Of a DNA stretch of 64,000 nt, positions 42,735 through 56,092 are shown piece by piece. The position numbers and the translations under genes were made by a program. The stretch is from Acholoe squamosa (lineage: Eukaryota; Annelida; Polychaeta; Phyllodocida; Polynoidae), in the NCBI GenBank assembly GCA_949317995.1, contig OX439040.1, forward strand, positions 60,422,089 to 60,486,088, written 5' to 3'. A model generated the notes under the pieces. The model saw nothing but the letters and a program-made list of their open reading frames with translations. It did not search any database and was not told where the DNA came from. Position 1 is the first letter of the stretch. Every line of letters starts with the position of its first letter.

Positions 42735-45530
42735 GGTATGTCAGAAGGCGGGTGGTTAGCGCAAAGTTTTTGCGGGGCCTAGCCTAAAAAATGGTACTCA
42801 TCATGAGAAACAAGAATATGACCTTTGTTTTTGATTTTGAAAGCTCTAAACCCGTGCGCCCCCTCCGAAGATAAAAAGTTGGAAAATATTAAATTAATCC
42901 AATTTTAATTACACATTTTAATCCTATAGGGCGTGAATCATATGAAACACATATAAAAACACCCTCCACCAAAATGAGCTATTTTGAGTGTTTCGAAAAA
43001 TCCAAGATGGCCACCATAGACTAAAAATGGCCTTTTAGGCCTATTACATGGAATAAAACATAATCACCAATTAATACACACAGGAAATACTTTGTAGTGG
43101 TATCTAGAGTTTGAAAGCACTAATGAGAGCTACTTCACTGATCCAAGACGGCTGCCAAAGGCCGAAAATAACATTTTTAGGCCTATTTACAATCAGATAT
43201 TTCTTAGGACAGACATACTCATCAGATACACTCATAGAACACTTTTGGGGTATATGAATTTAGTTTGTACCAAGGAAACATATTTTGAGTACTCTGGAAA
43301 ATTCAAGATGGCCTCCATTATAGGAAAATGGTCAGGTTTCAAGGAATAGGGGGGGGGGTCACCCTTGATAACATTGGAGAGGTGGCAAGACAAGGCTGGT
43401 CTCTCTAAGGAATCTCTAATAGAATACTTGGATTTGGAAAGTAAAAAGAAAAATGTCTGAGAAAGCAACATATCCAATGACAGAGTGAAGTCAAATGTAT
43501 TAGAAAATATAGGGATCCAAAAAAACTGAAGATTGAAGGAAGTGAGGGTTGACTGTTCGCAATATTCCCAAAATGTTAGGTCCTACACATATTGTTTTGG
43601 AACATATAGATATCAGGGGAAAAAGATGTACAGAGCTCTGGCACATTAAAGAAGAATTGAGGTCCTACTTGTCTGGGGAAATTTATTTTATGAATAGAAT
43701 TACATTAATACACTATCTGTACTATTAGACTTAGATATGCCCTCCTTCAATAGCATGGCATACAAAGAATCTACATTGCTACCACAGGGCCATTCTTATG
43801 TAAGAGTAGTGAGACATATTCAATAGTCTTTCAGTGCCTGTCTAATGCTATTCTCATATTTGTCTTTAGCAGGAGGGGTGATCCAATGCAGTGGATTCAT
43901 ATCATTATCCCTATTGTATTCAAATATTAATAGGTCAGCCCAATTTCAAACTGGATACACTTTAAGACTCAGAGCATATGGAATACAAGGTCTATAGTAT
44001 TACCTAAAACTCGTATTAGTGCATTTAATCATTAAACACCTCAGGACTCAACTTGAAACCTTTGTTTTGAGCAGAACTATCATTCACTACCTCTACTTTT
44101 CTTGACACACTCTACTACTAATTGTCAGATGTAAGTCTTTAGAAAGCCTGCATAGTTCATGATGAGTATGTCTGTCCCCAGTTGATTGACCCAGGACCTC
44201 CATACATGAGACCCCTGTGAAATGGCCATCCCCATATTGCAAATTTAGATTCAACATGATACTTATCCATACAACTATGATGAAATCACACTCAGTGGAT
44301 TCTCAAGATTTCTTACTCCATTAACATAATAAAAATACACTGGATTGCCACAATTGAGAGTTCCTAGCCATACATCAAGCCAATTTGTGTGTCTGTAAGA
44401 TTCATCTGATGATTTTAGAAGACAACGCTTATCGATGCCCCTCTATACCAACAGAACCTGGTGAGGCCAACAAAGAGCCATACTAATGATTTGTCTGTGG
44501 GAGTCTTATAACTGAGTGAGTGAGTAATAGATTTTTAAAGCCATTTTGACAGCTAAGGTCATATTCATGGCGAGAATAACATTACTACATTTTGACAGAG
44601 GAATGTGTCAGTGCCCATGCACATGTGCACCACACACATCCTGAGGGATAGCAAAGAGAAGATATAGACCCTTTTAAGTGGGCTAGGGAAGCTCGGTCTT
44701 ATAACTGAGGTCAGTGGTTATATCAAAGCACAAAGTAAATGACCCTTCTCACACTATGACAACATTCATCCAGGTTGTTAATTGAGATGTGAGTGAAACC
44801 ATTCACTCCAAGTTTTATGGTCTATGATGATAGATGATGGAGCTCGCCAAAAGATAAAGTTGACCTCCTCCTACTTACTGTAGGTGTTAAATCTACCACT
44901 AATAAATGCAGTAATACCCTTACATTGCAGGGGTCCACCATGCCTTCCCAGATATTAAACATATAGTCTATTATGAGGGGTGGCACATGGTCCCTTTTTT
45001 ACTTCCGCTGCTATAACTTAATATTTTCCAAGGGAGTTTTCTATGAAATTCTTGAAACAGTGAAAGATTGGTGTACATAATTTTTTATCACTAAAAGGTC
45101 AGATCATGCATTTCTTCATTTTGTTATGACATTGTATATAATGAGCCTTAAAATAAACTTGGCCTGTGTCAGCCATCTTGTTCTTTTTACTGATAGTGGC
45201 CATCATATAATTGATTAAAAACCTCACACCCCCATCTAAATAGGAATGATGTTTATTATCAGTAATTGGCCTACAAATGTAACTTTCTGGTTATGTGAGC
45301 AATCTTAGATCTTTTCAAGAGTACTCAAAGTACCTCTCATTAGTGCTTTCCAACTCTAGATACCACTACAAAGTGGCGTACGTGGGAGGGGGGTTAGAGC
45401 TTTCAAAATCAAAAACGAAGGTTAGATTCTTGATTTTCTTGTTTTTCTTTATGAGTACCATCTTTTAGGCTGGGCCCCGCATTTCTAACTTCATTTTTGA
45501 CAAAATACCACCCCCCTAATGTTAGAACCT
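42735..45530. mobile_element. 2.8 kb element with long imperfect inverted ends
   Basis: The left end (42735-43330) is mirrored at 45160-45530. The paired landmarks are GGGTGGTTAG against CTAACAT...ACCACCC, GCGGGGCCTAGCCTAAAA against TTTTAGGCTGGGCCCCGC, TTTTTGATTTTGAAAGCTCT against AGAGCTTTCAAAATCAAAAA, and TTTGTAGTGGTATCTAGAG against CTCTAGATACCACTACAAA. The centre has no recognised coding frame. It is probably a non-autonomous foldback or TIR element. Confidence 0.6.
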
Positions 45531-45899
45531 AATTGAAGTTTGGCTGAGACAGCATGTGCACAATACAATTTTGTTTGGGGACTGAGGCAGCTGCAAATCC
45601 AGAAATAGGCATCGCTGCATCAAGATCAAATTAAGATTCATCAGAGTAAGAAGAGGTTGTGATTTGAATAGCTACATCTGCTTTTCATGGCACACTCCGT
45701 GCAGAGCTAATGGTCTCTATATGCATCAAGGGAAGGTATGGATACTGTATGAATAAGTCCAGTGGTAGATTTCCTTGTGCCATAACATAGACCATGCAAT
45801 GAGGTTCATGGGACGAATTATAGGCTCTCAGACCTACTCGACCCTTTCACTGTAAGCATATACTTCACGGAGATATTAATTTTCGAATTAAAATAACAA

Positions 45900-47060
45900 T
45901 GTCTAGTCCTTTGAACTCCTTATATTATATTTCAGCTATGATATCTTGAACACTTGAAAAGAGAAAACATCAAAGCAATACAGACAATTCCAGTTCCTTA
46001 AGAGCCAGTCATATCTTTCTTTTATAGTGCTGAACACTTTGCAGTTTTATAACAATTAATCTCTCTATATGAATAGTCCATCGATTATCACTTGTCAGCT
46101 GATCATCTTAGGCTCAGCCTTTATGTAATCACAAATTAAAGGAGACTGGGCTTGGAGTAGCCTTTCTACAAATTTAATCCCAGATGGGGTCCCCTTAGCT
46201 ATGGCCCTATGAGTGATTAATGTCTTCAGTATTTATGGATAGGCCCTATACCTGATATGGTGTTTACATAGGATCACCTGCACATTCTTGATGAGTCATC
46301 ACCATTTACAAGGCGCATTGAACATCACCATATATTCTTATGCATACCTAAGCGACCCTCTCAATATGCACTCGATCACTGCATTGGAAACATGCACACA
46401 GCGTTATAGATAATGTTTTGATCTCCAACTCAGCATAGGATATGCTGCTGCCTTCAATGAATGTAAATTTTCTTCCTGTGTCAATGCCACTTGAACAGTA
46501 GGTCTATGCACTTGAATTCAAGTCATATCTTTTTGGTTCAATGAGCGCAACTATGCACTCTTTTATTCAATGAGAATATACACGTTCTAGACGCGGCAGT
46601 TTCAGTTTGCATTAACCAAATAGTGGTATAAATCAATGTGTAACTACACTTGTTAGAAATCACATCAAGCATGTAACTCTGGTTGTATGTTACCAATCAT
46701 TAATCATATTTTGATATAGCGTGTTAGTTGGACATCGAATCTAGAATTGTATAGATTCAAGTTCCATGAGAGATTAATGGTTTCCTTGTCACTGAAAATA
46801 CAGCTTTACCCTTGATATTTCATCCTGCAGTGACCTACCCAGGTAGAAGAAATACCATGCCAGCAATGGAAAAGGGAGAAATCAGCTTTAGAGGATTTGA
46901 AATTTTTCTCTCATTTGTTTCTTCTTCCGAACACCAGCAGCTCAGTCTCTGACACTGCCTGTCAGTGCGAGTCTTTTTTTCATTGAGGTTTCAAGGAAAC
47001 AATTTCAAGTTCATTTCTCACATCGCCAGTCCAGTCGTGACTACAACCAGAGTCAGCCAC
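45900..47060 (+). repeat. Distant LCR-1 fragment
   Basis: 46130-46320 matches 17030-17225 (words CTATACCTGATATGGTGTTTA and GGGGTCCCCTT). 46920-47040 matches 10990-11090 (TTTCTTC...ACACCAGCAGCTCAGTCT and TTCTCACATCGC). So the LCR-1 family extends beyond the first 18.7 kb of the window. Confidence 0.6.
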
Positions 47061-47499
47061 TACAATATCCTACTGGAGTTACTGTCGAAGACCAATTAAC
47101 TTCATTCAACACCTAGAAATAGAAAAGGCAAAAATAAAATAGAAAAGTCACATTTCACATTTTTGTATTGTGTTCAACAATGTTCGTCCATTTTGCTTAT
47201 ACTTATCTCTTTCATTCATCTCTAATTATAAGCAGACATGGAGGCAAAATTATTTTTGATGGGTGGAATATGAATTTTTCAATTGGTATTATGGATTTTG
47301 ATGCCAAGAATAAATTTTATTCTTGATCATTGTGATCTTGCATAACCAATTTGTAGCCCCATGGATATGATCATTTTCCTACCATAGATATGTACATTTA
47401 TTTATATATGTATAAGTAAGCTTAGGACGGTCTAGAGGCAAGATATATAATGGAGCGTTCCCATTAAAAAATATTACCATGCAGACATGATTAACAAAA

Positions 47500-47640
47500 G
47501 ATTTTTATGTGTTTAGAGTAAAACACCTACACAGATGCTATACTAAACATGTTGTAACAATCATGTTTAGACGTTAAACATGTTTAGAGGTAAAACATGT
47601 TTAAAACCATAACACCTTTTACCTTGCAATGTAGAAATGA
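47500..47640. repeat. Small AAACATGTTTAGA-rich repeat
   Basis: A run of TAAACATGTT, ATGTTTAGACG and TAAAACATGTTTAAA words ends CTTTTACCTTGCAATG. It is related in sequence style to the CACTGCAAAAATGG element at 54810-55700. Confidence 0.4.
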
Positions 47641-48376
47641 TGGTTATCTTATTAGATGTCATGAGTAGCAATGTCTGTGGAAACAAACCCACTTGTGCAT
47701 GATTACTGAGACATTGTGTACTGGCCATGACAATATCGATTTATTATGGCAGGATAGTCAATGTGTATTATCTTTTTCAACAGTTACGTATATTTCATAT
47801 TATTTGTATTTCAGGACATTGTGTAGGTGTGAGGTAAATTCCTGCTGGAAGTAGGTTGATGAAGGAGCAGTTGAATTACCCCTGTCCCATACATTGTAGG
47901 AATGCTACCATCAGGGAGGGAAGGGGTAGTTGTATATATTTGGTAGGTAGATGGGATGGTCAATAAATAGGAAGGAGGCTGGGTGGGCGTGGGCAGTATA
48001 GTGAGACTGGTGAGTAACGATGTCAGCTAGCCTCACCCTCTGACCGCACTCTGATAGCCTGACCTAGCCTGCACACAACCCCCATGACAAGAACATGTTA
48101 TGGGTTGATGGGATCTCACAACCTCTCTCCATCCAATCATCCTCTACCTCAACTTCAAACACTCGCACACGGGTATCAAGCTGCAACACCACTCAGTTAT
48201 ACCTATTCACAACCCATGCGACCCCCTGACTGGGCCTACAAACCAACCCACCCTTTTCATTGTCACTATGTCCGATAGATCATACTGCCAAATGTCTTAA
48301 AACATGTAAATTATCATCATTTTATATCCTTTTAAATGATTTTCGATTATTTTTCTGACTCAGATAACATGAAATA

Positions 48377-48482
48377 AATACAAAGGTTCACTCATAGTGG
48401 GTCTGACTGAAGGTTTTCTCGCGAGGCAAAGTTAAGTGAGATAACCCTCACTTAGACCGCCTACGAGTGAGCCTTTGTCTAT
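48377..48482. repeat. Imperfect hairpin
   Basis: ACAAAGGTTCACTCATAG on the left and CTACGAGTGAGCCTTTGT on the right form the outer stem, with GGGTCT against AGACCGCC inside. About 105 bp overall, inside block P. Confidence 0.55.
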
Positions 48483-49504
48483 ATTCACATTCCCCTTTTG
48501 CTATACTACTACTCTATATTAGCAACACTACCAGGTTCTCTCCAGCTATTCTGTCTTTGATACTCATTGACTAGGTTCTCCACCAACAGACTGTAACAGA
48601 CAGGGAACAGCTGTCACAGGTCTGACATCAATGACAGCAAAAGAAATGGTGCTTCACTGGTGAAAAAAAACTATTGCCTAGAATCTACAAAATCAAAGGC
48701 CTCTTCTAATCTGGTGTTGAAATCCCTGTTGGCAGTTTGACATCCACTCAACAAAAACAAGAAAGTAGGAACTCCACAGCTTTTTTCCTAGCGTCTTCAG
48801 AATCGTCGGCTTGGGTGCTCTAATGCTAATACATGGCTAAATAGTATTTATAGAAGGTATTCTTTGCTGTGTTTTACTAAAGTTTTAGCTGAGGCCCCAG
48901 TCCCCCCCCCCCTGTTACTAACATATAGCTCATACAGCTTATGGATTGGTAATTTCTTAACAACAGGGAAAGGGTGGTGGATTTTCAGGTTGGTACGTCA
49001 AAACCTTTGTTGGCCCTCCCCCAAAAAGGGTGTGAAATTATTTGCCCCTCCCCCAAAAGCACCACCCCTCCCCTGTTGTTAAAAAATGACCACTCCCTTA
49101 CATTATCTAAACATTTAGGGAAGGTCGAATATGTGTATGCTTATCACTATATAGGCCTACCACCGAAGAAAAATGACTTGGAAATGTCAGAGACAACTTA
49201 TTAACCGTGTCAACAATTTGCCAACAACTAGATCAACTAAGAGAATTGCCCCCAAATAACCCTAATTATTGTTCCTTTTTGTCATTGTTCAGTGTTGTTT
49301 TCTTTCAGTATGGAATGAAACAAATAGATGGATGATTGGTGGTGCTGTCTTGTCAGATTGAGTTGAGTAACCTGGTTGTAAGAGAGAATAGAATATGAAC
49401 TTTAAGAAAGAAACGTTGAATAACTGAGCGGAACAGTCCAGGGGAAGACCTCATGGCCACGCTCTAACGAAATAGTTTCTGCCTCCAATTCCTCAACCCT
49501 TTCA

Positions 49505-50885
49505 CCTTTTTTTTAAATGTAAAGTTTATTCTGGAGCTTAAGGTCAGGTTCTCGTGGATCCTATATGCTCCTGGCTCCAGTGGGCCTGTAATTATTTGTC
49601 AGTTTTACAGGCAAATTGCATGAACTGAGTAGTCACAAAACTAGAATCGAAGACATATTATATGCTGATAACATGGATATATGGATCTTTTGTCATCTTG
49701 TAGGCATGTATGGCTATTTGTAGGTTTCTCCTTTCTTCAATGTAATTAATGGCTCCATCTTTATGAATCTTGTCTATCCTAGCTCTTGGTAGAGAACGAA
49801 TTCTTTTTATCCCCAATTCTGTAAGCCTTGACAAAAATACCACCATATTTCAGGTAGGGTAACAGTTTTGATTTATAAATAGAGATAGCTTGCTTTGCTG
49901 ACATGCATTTTCTTGTTCTGCCAAAAATGTATAACTTATGTCTTGCCTTTGAACACATTTGTTTAATTTGGTTATCAAATTTTAGCTTTTGATCAAGCAT
50001 AACCCCTAGAGAGGGGGGATTCTAAAGTTGCAGAGTTGGGCTTGTGTACCAAATTTCATTGCCTTATATTTCTTACTATTACCAGTAAGAAAGTTGATTT
50101 AAATAGTTTTGAACATTATTAAAGACTACAATAGGATCTATGTGGGAGGAAAATATGACGGTGTCAGCAGCATAGGAACTAAGAATTGTTTCATTGCATA
50201 ATCCATCAATGTCATATATACATAAAGGTGTTCCCAATATAGACCCGTGGGGGACACCACATCCTAGATTGGAAGAGGATGATGTAATACCATTGGCATT
50301 TTGTACATTGTGAGCAATTATTCAGGTAGTCCTTAATCCATGCAAGAATGGTTCCTTTTAGGCCTACCTTTTCACACGTTTGTAGTAGAATAAGGTGGTC
50401 TACAACATCAAACGCCTTGGACATATCAATAATGTGGCTAAGGTATATTCATATTCGTCCATGGCTAGGAAACCTCATTATTAAAATTAGCTACAGTGGG
50501 TGATAGTTGAGTGACCTTTTCTAAAACTGCTTTGCTTTTTTATTTAGGAGATTATCGATTTCTAGAAATTCAGAGATGTGGGTATGAACAATTATCTCCA
50601 TGACTTTGCCTGGTAAAGGTATTTGTGATATTGGCCTGTAGTTGGTTACATTGGCTTTATCACCAGTTTTTGGTAGTGGGGTGACTATGGCCCTTTTCCG
50701 TGATTTTGGGAAGGTACTATGGTTAATGATAAATTGTACATAAATGCAAATTTGTCAGGAATAGCTAGCATAGCATCTTTGATAACCTTAGACGACATAT
50801 TTGAAATGGCAGATGATTTATTGATATCAATTATCTTGGCAGCATTAATAACATCTATGGGAATAACTGGAAGATGTGGAATTAC
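49505..50885 (-). pseudogene. Non-LTR retrotransposon reverse transcriptase (Jockey/CR1/L2-type), decayed
   Basis: Read on the minus strand, broken frames follow the RT domain in order: INKSSAISNMSSKVIKDAM (finger region, about 50820), PLPKTGDKANVTNYRPIS (about 50660-50610), SKAFDVVDHLILLQ (catalytic box A, about 50420), a GxPxGSxLG-type box (about 50240), YAADTV in place of the catalytic YADDT (about 50180), and the C-terminal LDQKLKFDNQIKQ, LYIFGRTRKCMSAKQAISIY and LLPYLKYGG (about 49995-49840). Several frameshifts and stops, plus Asp to Ala in the catalytic pair, make it inactive. Neither the endonuclease nor a complete 3' end was found. It interrupts LCR-2 unit I. Confidence 0.85.
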
Positions 50886-50889
50886 CAAT

Positions 50890-51193
50890 CACTGAAAACA
50901 TGGAAGATCCGAAACTAGTCAGCGGTGACCACTTTAGGTCCTCAAGTTGACGATACCTAAAACTACAACTTTAGGTAGTCAATATGACGACTTTAGGTCA
51001 TCATCCTGACGACCTGAGTCATCAGGATGACAATACTGACCATACCGAGTTGTCATATTGACGACTCAGGTCATCAGGATGACAAACTAAAGTCGTCATT
51101 TTGACTACCTAAAGTTGTAGTTTTAGGTATCATCAACTTGAGGACCTAAAGTGGTCACCGCTGACTAGTTTCAGATCTCCCATGTTTTCAGTG
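50890..51193. mobile_element. 304-bp palindromic CACTG MITE, copy 1
   Basis: Starts CACTGAAAAC and ends GTTTTCAGTG; the two arms are inverted repeats over nearly the whole length around a short centre. The flanks suggest a 3-bp duplication (AAT). CACTG ends with a 2-3 bp duplication suit the EnSpm/CACTA superfamily. It carries repeated words such as GACGACTTTAGGTC and ATCAGGATGAC. Confidence 0.75.
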
Positions 51194-54100
51194 AATCCTG
51201 TGGCAATGCCAGTAAGCTGTCAAACTTAAGAAATATTCCCGTGAAGGTCATTAACTGTCACTAAGCATCACTGATATTGCAATGACCACTATCTGATGGT
51301 AATGAGGTCATCCAGTTTTTCAAGGTATGTCAGAAGTGTAAGCCAGGTGAAGAGGGTATCTGTTTCTTTCTTAAAAGTAACAAAAAACAAATACTCTAGA
51401 ACTTGGAACTTGGCAATTGCCTCTTGATTGAACATTAGTTTCAGGTAAGAAGTGAACCTGCAAACACTGCAGTAGTATTTACACTAGTATGTGATAGTCC
51501 CAGTGCATTGCATTGTTCTGCCCTTTTGGATTCATGATACATGCAGCACTGGTAGGTACCTCATTAGTGTTCATGCATCAGAGTAACCTGGCCAGTTTGG
51601 TAAAGTCTGATAGGGTTAGCATTATATGTAAGGAGTTAAAATCAGGTACTACCAAGACGTAGGCAATGATGTAAGTAAATGGCAGGACTTACACCAGAAC
51701 AGGGTTAGGTGTGGGGGGATAAAGAAAACCATAGAGAGAGACACATCATTCATCATGATCATAACCTGTCCCCCACAACCCTGCCTGCAAACTCAATTGT
51801 GGCATGGATGCCTCTGAGATATCCCAACATCATCTCTTCACTAGTGCCATTTATCAACAATACCCCCTAGACTGTGGAAAAGGTATTATCAATCATATTC
51901 AGGATTCTCTATTACACTAGGGTTAGTGTCTTGGTTGCAAAGTTCCTTTTACTTCATGGGTATGTTCTAATCTATTAAGCAGAATGGTCGAACATAAAGA
52001 GTGTCATGATGGTTTGATCATGTTCAGCATGGGAGATATCCACAACTGAGAATGTGGGGTCACTTTCAAATCCCTATAATGAATTGCAATACATGTGGAA
52101 ATAGTAGAACATCCTCTTTTGGAATTTCCACAATCCCCAGATCCACTCCCCATTTCTTTCTATTTCCCTTCTCCATGTCCCCACCTTCATTTCAAAGATG
52201 ACAAAACAAATTTGTATATATCTATAAAACAAATGATTCAGCTGAATTGGTCTGATAGAACTGATGGGGGCAAACCTGTCAATGTCCTTTGATGTAACAA
52301 ATCATCCCCAACCCCAGTCTTCAGTGTCAATTAGCCTCTTTCCTATCACTTCTGGTACTGTTTCCATGACAGCCATATCCTGTCTCTGAGCATAGTGGGA
52401 TAGCTATTGCTGCTATCTGTTCCTGAAACGGTTTTATTCAAGGTCATTGGAAGTGTTATTCACAGAGGAGCAATAATCTCCCAAGTATTTCTATAAGGCC
52501 ATTGTCAATTGGTATTAGCTGTGAATATGCCTCCTTCCCTTCCTTATCTTGCTCATACTCCAGATGGGTTCCCATAGGGAGCATTGTCACTGCCTCCTCA
52601 AATCAGGCAGGTTCCAAAAGAAGAAGGCCATTGAATAATTTGTTGCTGATGTCTCCTTAACTCTGATCAATTTAATAAGCTCATTGAGATTGCTGGTAGC
52701 AATAATTAACTCCAATTTCACTAATGGTTGAGAATGACCTTCTGGAGACAGTGAAGGGTTTCTGTATTGTTGTCTGGTAATACAATGTTCTGAGCAAACC
52801 CTTGGGGAATTGAAAATTGATTTTCAGTCATCAGATATAAATGGATGGAGCTATGTATTTAATCTTAGGGTAATGCAATAGCAGACACTTATCACCATTT
52901 GACCTCTTTAAAAGAAATCATGGTCAGAATATGACGAAAAAGGGAGGAAAGATTCTGTCTCTGAGCAAGAAGGGTGGAATTTTTAATTATAGAACAGCGA
53001 GTAATGGACACCACCTAACCCATCTGTACCCAACTGTCATCTACCTCATAATCCTAATGCACCCAGGGTAATTTGTAGGTGCATTGGATAAAGAGTCAAG
53101 GGAAATTGGGGCTTGTGAAAGAAGTGCAACTTTCTCTCCCTGATGAAATTCCTTGGTATGTTAGTATCCTGCAGGTTGGCATCAAACTAATCCTTACAGT
53201 GTATGCTTACAGGTTTGAGTGCTACCCAAGATAAATTTTGATGTTAGATTGGGCCTCTGAAGTAAGAATGAATTGTTGATTTACTTCAAAATATTTACTG
53301 GAAAAGCACATGATTTGGGCATGTTCACAGGAAACAGTTAATAGAAACACACCTAGCTAATGGCCTCAAGAAAATCTTGGTGGCTATAATCCCAATCAAC
53401 AGCAGCAACATGTCATTTTGGCCCATTTCCTATATAGAAATAGAAAAAAGTTAGAGCAATGCATCCTTTCCAAAATATGTGACTTCGGAAATTGAATTTA
53501 AATCCACCTGGTTATCCTCAGCCAGTGTCCTTTCACGGACTAGAAGACAGAAAAATTAGTGGGAAGGTAGTAAGCTGCCTTAATACCACTTCTCCAGTAG
53601 GTGACAGCCTCAAAAATGTGGGTAGGGGTCAGGCCCCCTTGATGTAGGTAATACACTGTCTAGACAATCTATCCATTAGTTATCTTGGCACTTATAGCAA
53701 CTGCCTGATAGTGGCTTGTCCTCTTGTCTGTGTGAGTTAAAGACCTGTCCTGTTTGAAGCTAGTGACGCATTTTGGGAGGGATTCCCTATGAAGGTTAGG
53801 TTGCTTTATCTCATCCTAAATAAGATGGGACCTCACTCTCCCTATACACATCTCTCACCAGTAACCCATGGCTAATGACATCCTGATCAATGGTCTGTAA
53901 GGTCAGTTAATACAATAATATCAATAAAATGGCTGTTGTCCAATTGGAGTGGGATATTACACCAGATCAGTATTGTGATATGTTTGAGGACTCAACAGTA
54001 AAATGTCATGTGAGATAATCATGAATTATTTGCTTTACTCAATAAATCTGTATAAAAGGGCCTTCAAGAATAATTATGATCAATTTTCAACGATAAAAGG

Positions 54101-54809
54101 ATGATAGTTCAAAGAAGTGATGATGGATGATGCTACTAAAGAAAGACTGCTTCACATATAAAGAAAAAGGAGGGGAGGGGGTCTGATGGCCGGATAATCC
54201 AACAACCTTAGATAAGATATGGCAACCACAAAAACAATAAATCCCTGGGCTGAATTGAGATTAGGGGATTCCCATTTATCCTCCTCCAAGCACTTTAACC
54301 TGACAATCTGATGAACCTTAAGCCTTTAAGGCAAACATGTTGCCTCATGCAGATGCTGGCAATGCTCCAAAGGTGAGAGTTAGTAAATTATTAGTCCTGT
54401 ACTGCTGCATCATGCAAAACCTTGGGAATATATTGACTCAACAGGTTAGGTGTGATGCATGAATGTACCGTCAAACTAATCAACAGGTCTAAATTCATGT
54501 ATGCAGCCCAGCAGTAGATGTATAAGGAGAACGCATCTAAGCACTATGTGCATGGTCATTAGCGGGTCTATGTTTTTAGGGAGCCGTTTTAACCAGTTTT
54601 GAGCACCCTGTGGTATTCTTGGTATAAGGGGTCAGTGTCAGGCAAATGATCGGGTGCTGGCACTATCCAGGGGCCTATATATAGTGGACCTTGGGGTTAA
54701 TTTATGGGTGCTGATATACCCAAACCCCAATCAGTGGACCATCTATTTTGTAGAGGTATTAGGAGTCTGAATGTACCTGTCCAGATTATCCTTGGTACGT
54801 TCCAGTATA

Positions 54810-55700
54810 CACTGCAAAAATGGTGTTTAAATTTTAAACATGTTTACATCTAAACATGTTGAAAACCTAAACATATAGGTCAGTTAGGTGTCTCATCGAC
54901 TACACATTTAGGAAATGAACACTTTTATTCTAACTTCATAAACATTTATGCTAAACATGTTTAGATGTTAAGAGTTGAGACAGTTGAATAATAGGTGTTT
55001 AGATTTAAACATTAATATGTTTAGATACTTGGATGTTGAATCCACACCAGGTAGCAGCACTACCTTTGAATGGACTATCTGTGCACAGTTATAATCAACT
55101 GTTGTGACAAATGTCCCGAAATCCCATGTTTATCGTGATTTCATTTCATAGAATGTCATTTGAAGAGAAAGGGCAATAGAAAATTGACTAGATTCACCTT
55201 ATGCCACCATCATTAGCATAAAATAATCAATAAGCTCCATGACTGACACCTATTTCATGTTATTCTGGAATAGACAAAGCAATGTCCTTCCTGCCAAGCT
55301 GTTGTACATTCTCAAGTCTCTCATTCTGAGGCAGTTTGTAATACATGTACATGTATATAGCTGTGGCTGATATCTCTGGGGACTTTGACAAGTAAATACC
55401 TGCTGATGCCCCCCAGTAAATGAGAAAACAAACAAAACATGTCTCTGTTTTTTAATGCATACATGTCTGCAAAACTCTCCATCAAATCATTTAAAGATCT
55501 AAACAAAAAAATTCATAAACACCTAAACACCAAAATTGATATATTTAAACACAAAGTTTTAACCTAAACACCTACATTTCTAAACACTTGAGCTAAGCAC
55601 ATTGTTTGGCTAAATGTGTTTAGAAAATTAATATGATTACAAAAACGTTGCAAGAATATGTTTAGAGTTGTGTTTAGGATCTAAACACCATTTTTGCAGT
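54810..55700. mobile_element. ~890 bp CACTGCAAAAATGG TIR element
   Basis: The left end CACTGCAAAAATGGTGTTTA is mirrored by TAAACACCATTTTTGCAGT on the right. Subterminal AAACATGTTTAGA and CTAAACACCTA words are iterated in both halves. Internal frames near 55250-55506 show no family. This is a non-autonomous element, possibly EnSpm/CACTA-like from its CACTG start. Confidence 0.65.
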
Positions 55701-56092
55701 TTAGAATTCATTATATATAGTACAACCACCAGTGAACATCCAGTTCATTCGGTGAACATCAATTGGACCGAACCAAGTTTCCAGTGCTAGGGCAGGCAAA
55801 CGAGGCCAAACCCATATACATATCACCACCTACTAAGGTGGAGAATAGTATAGGTGTATGAAGATTGTCTTAGTCTCATACTTCACCAATGCATAGCTTT
55901 AGCCTCTCATATGCCCATCATCCAACCTTTGCGTTTGCCCCTGCTCCATACATTGTAGGATGGCTACCATCAGACAGGGAAGAGGTAGTTGTATATATTT
56001 GGTAGGTAGATGGGCTGGTTGATAAGTAGGTAGCAGCCTTGGTGGCTTGTGCAAGGTAGTTGGGAACTGGTGAGTAGCCATGTCAGCCTCTG

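Larger units (their letters stand above)
47830..54560 (+). repeat. LCR-2 unit I
   Basis: Blocks P (47850-48760), Q (51720-51910), R (52080-53880) and S (54160-54560) recur in order in unit II at 55930-57200, 58980-59330, 59430-61300 and 62740-63120. R is the longest match. Offsets vary from about 7.3 to 8.6 kb because of insertions. No preserved frame was found, so this is duplicated non-coding DNA or introns. Confidence 0.8.

Noticed and set aside
46922..47060. Possible exon conserved between 10.99 kb and 46.92 kb
   Set aside because: Similarity is at DNA level with frame-breaking indels, as expected for duplicated non-coding sequence.
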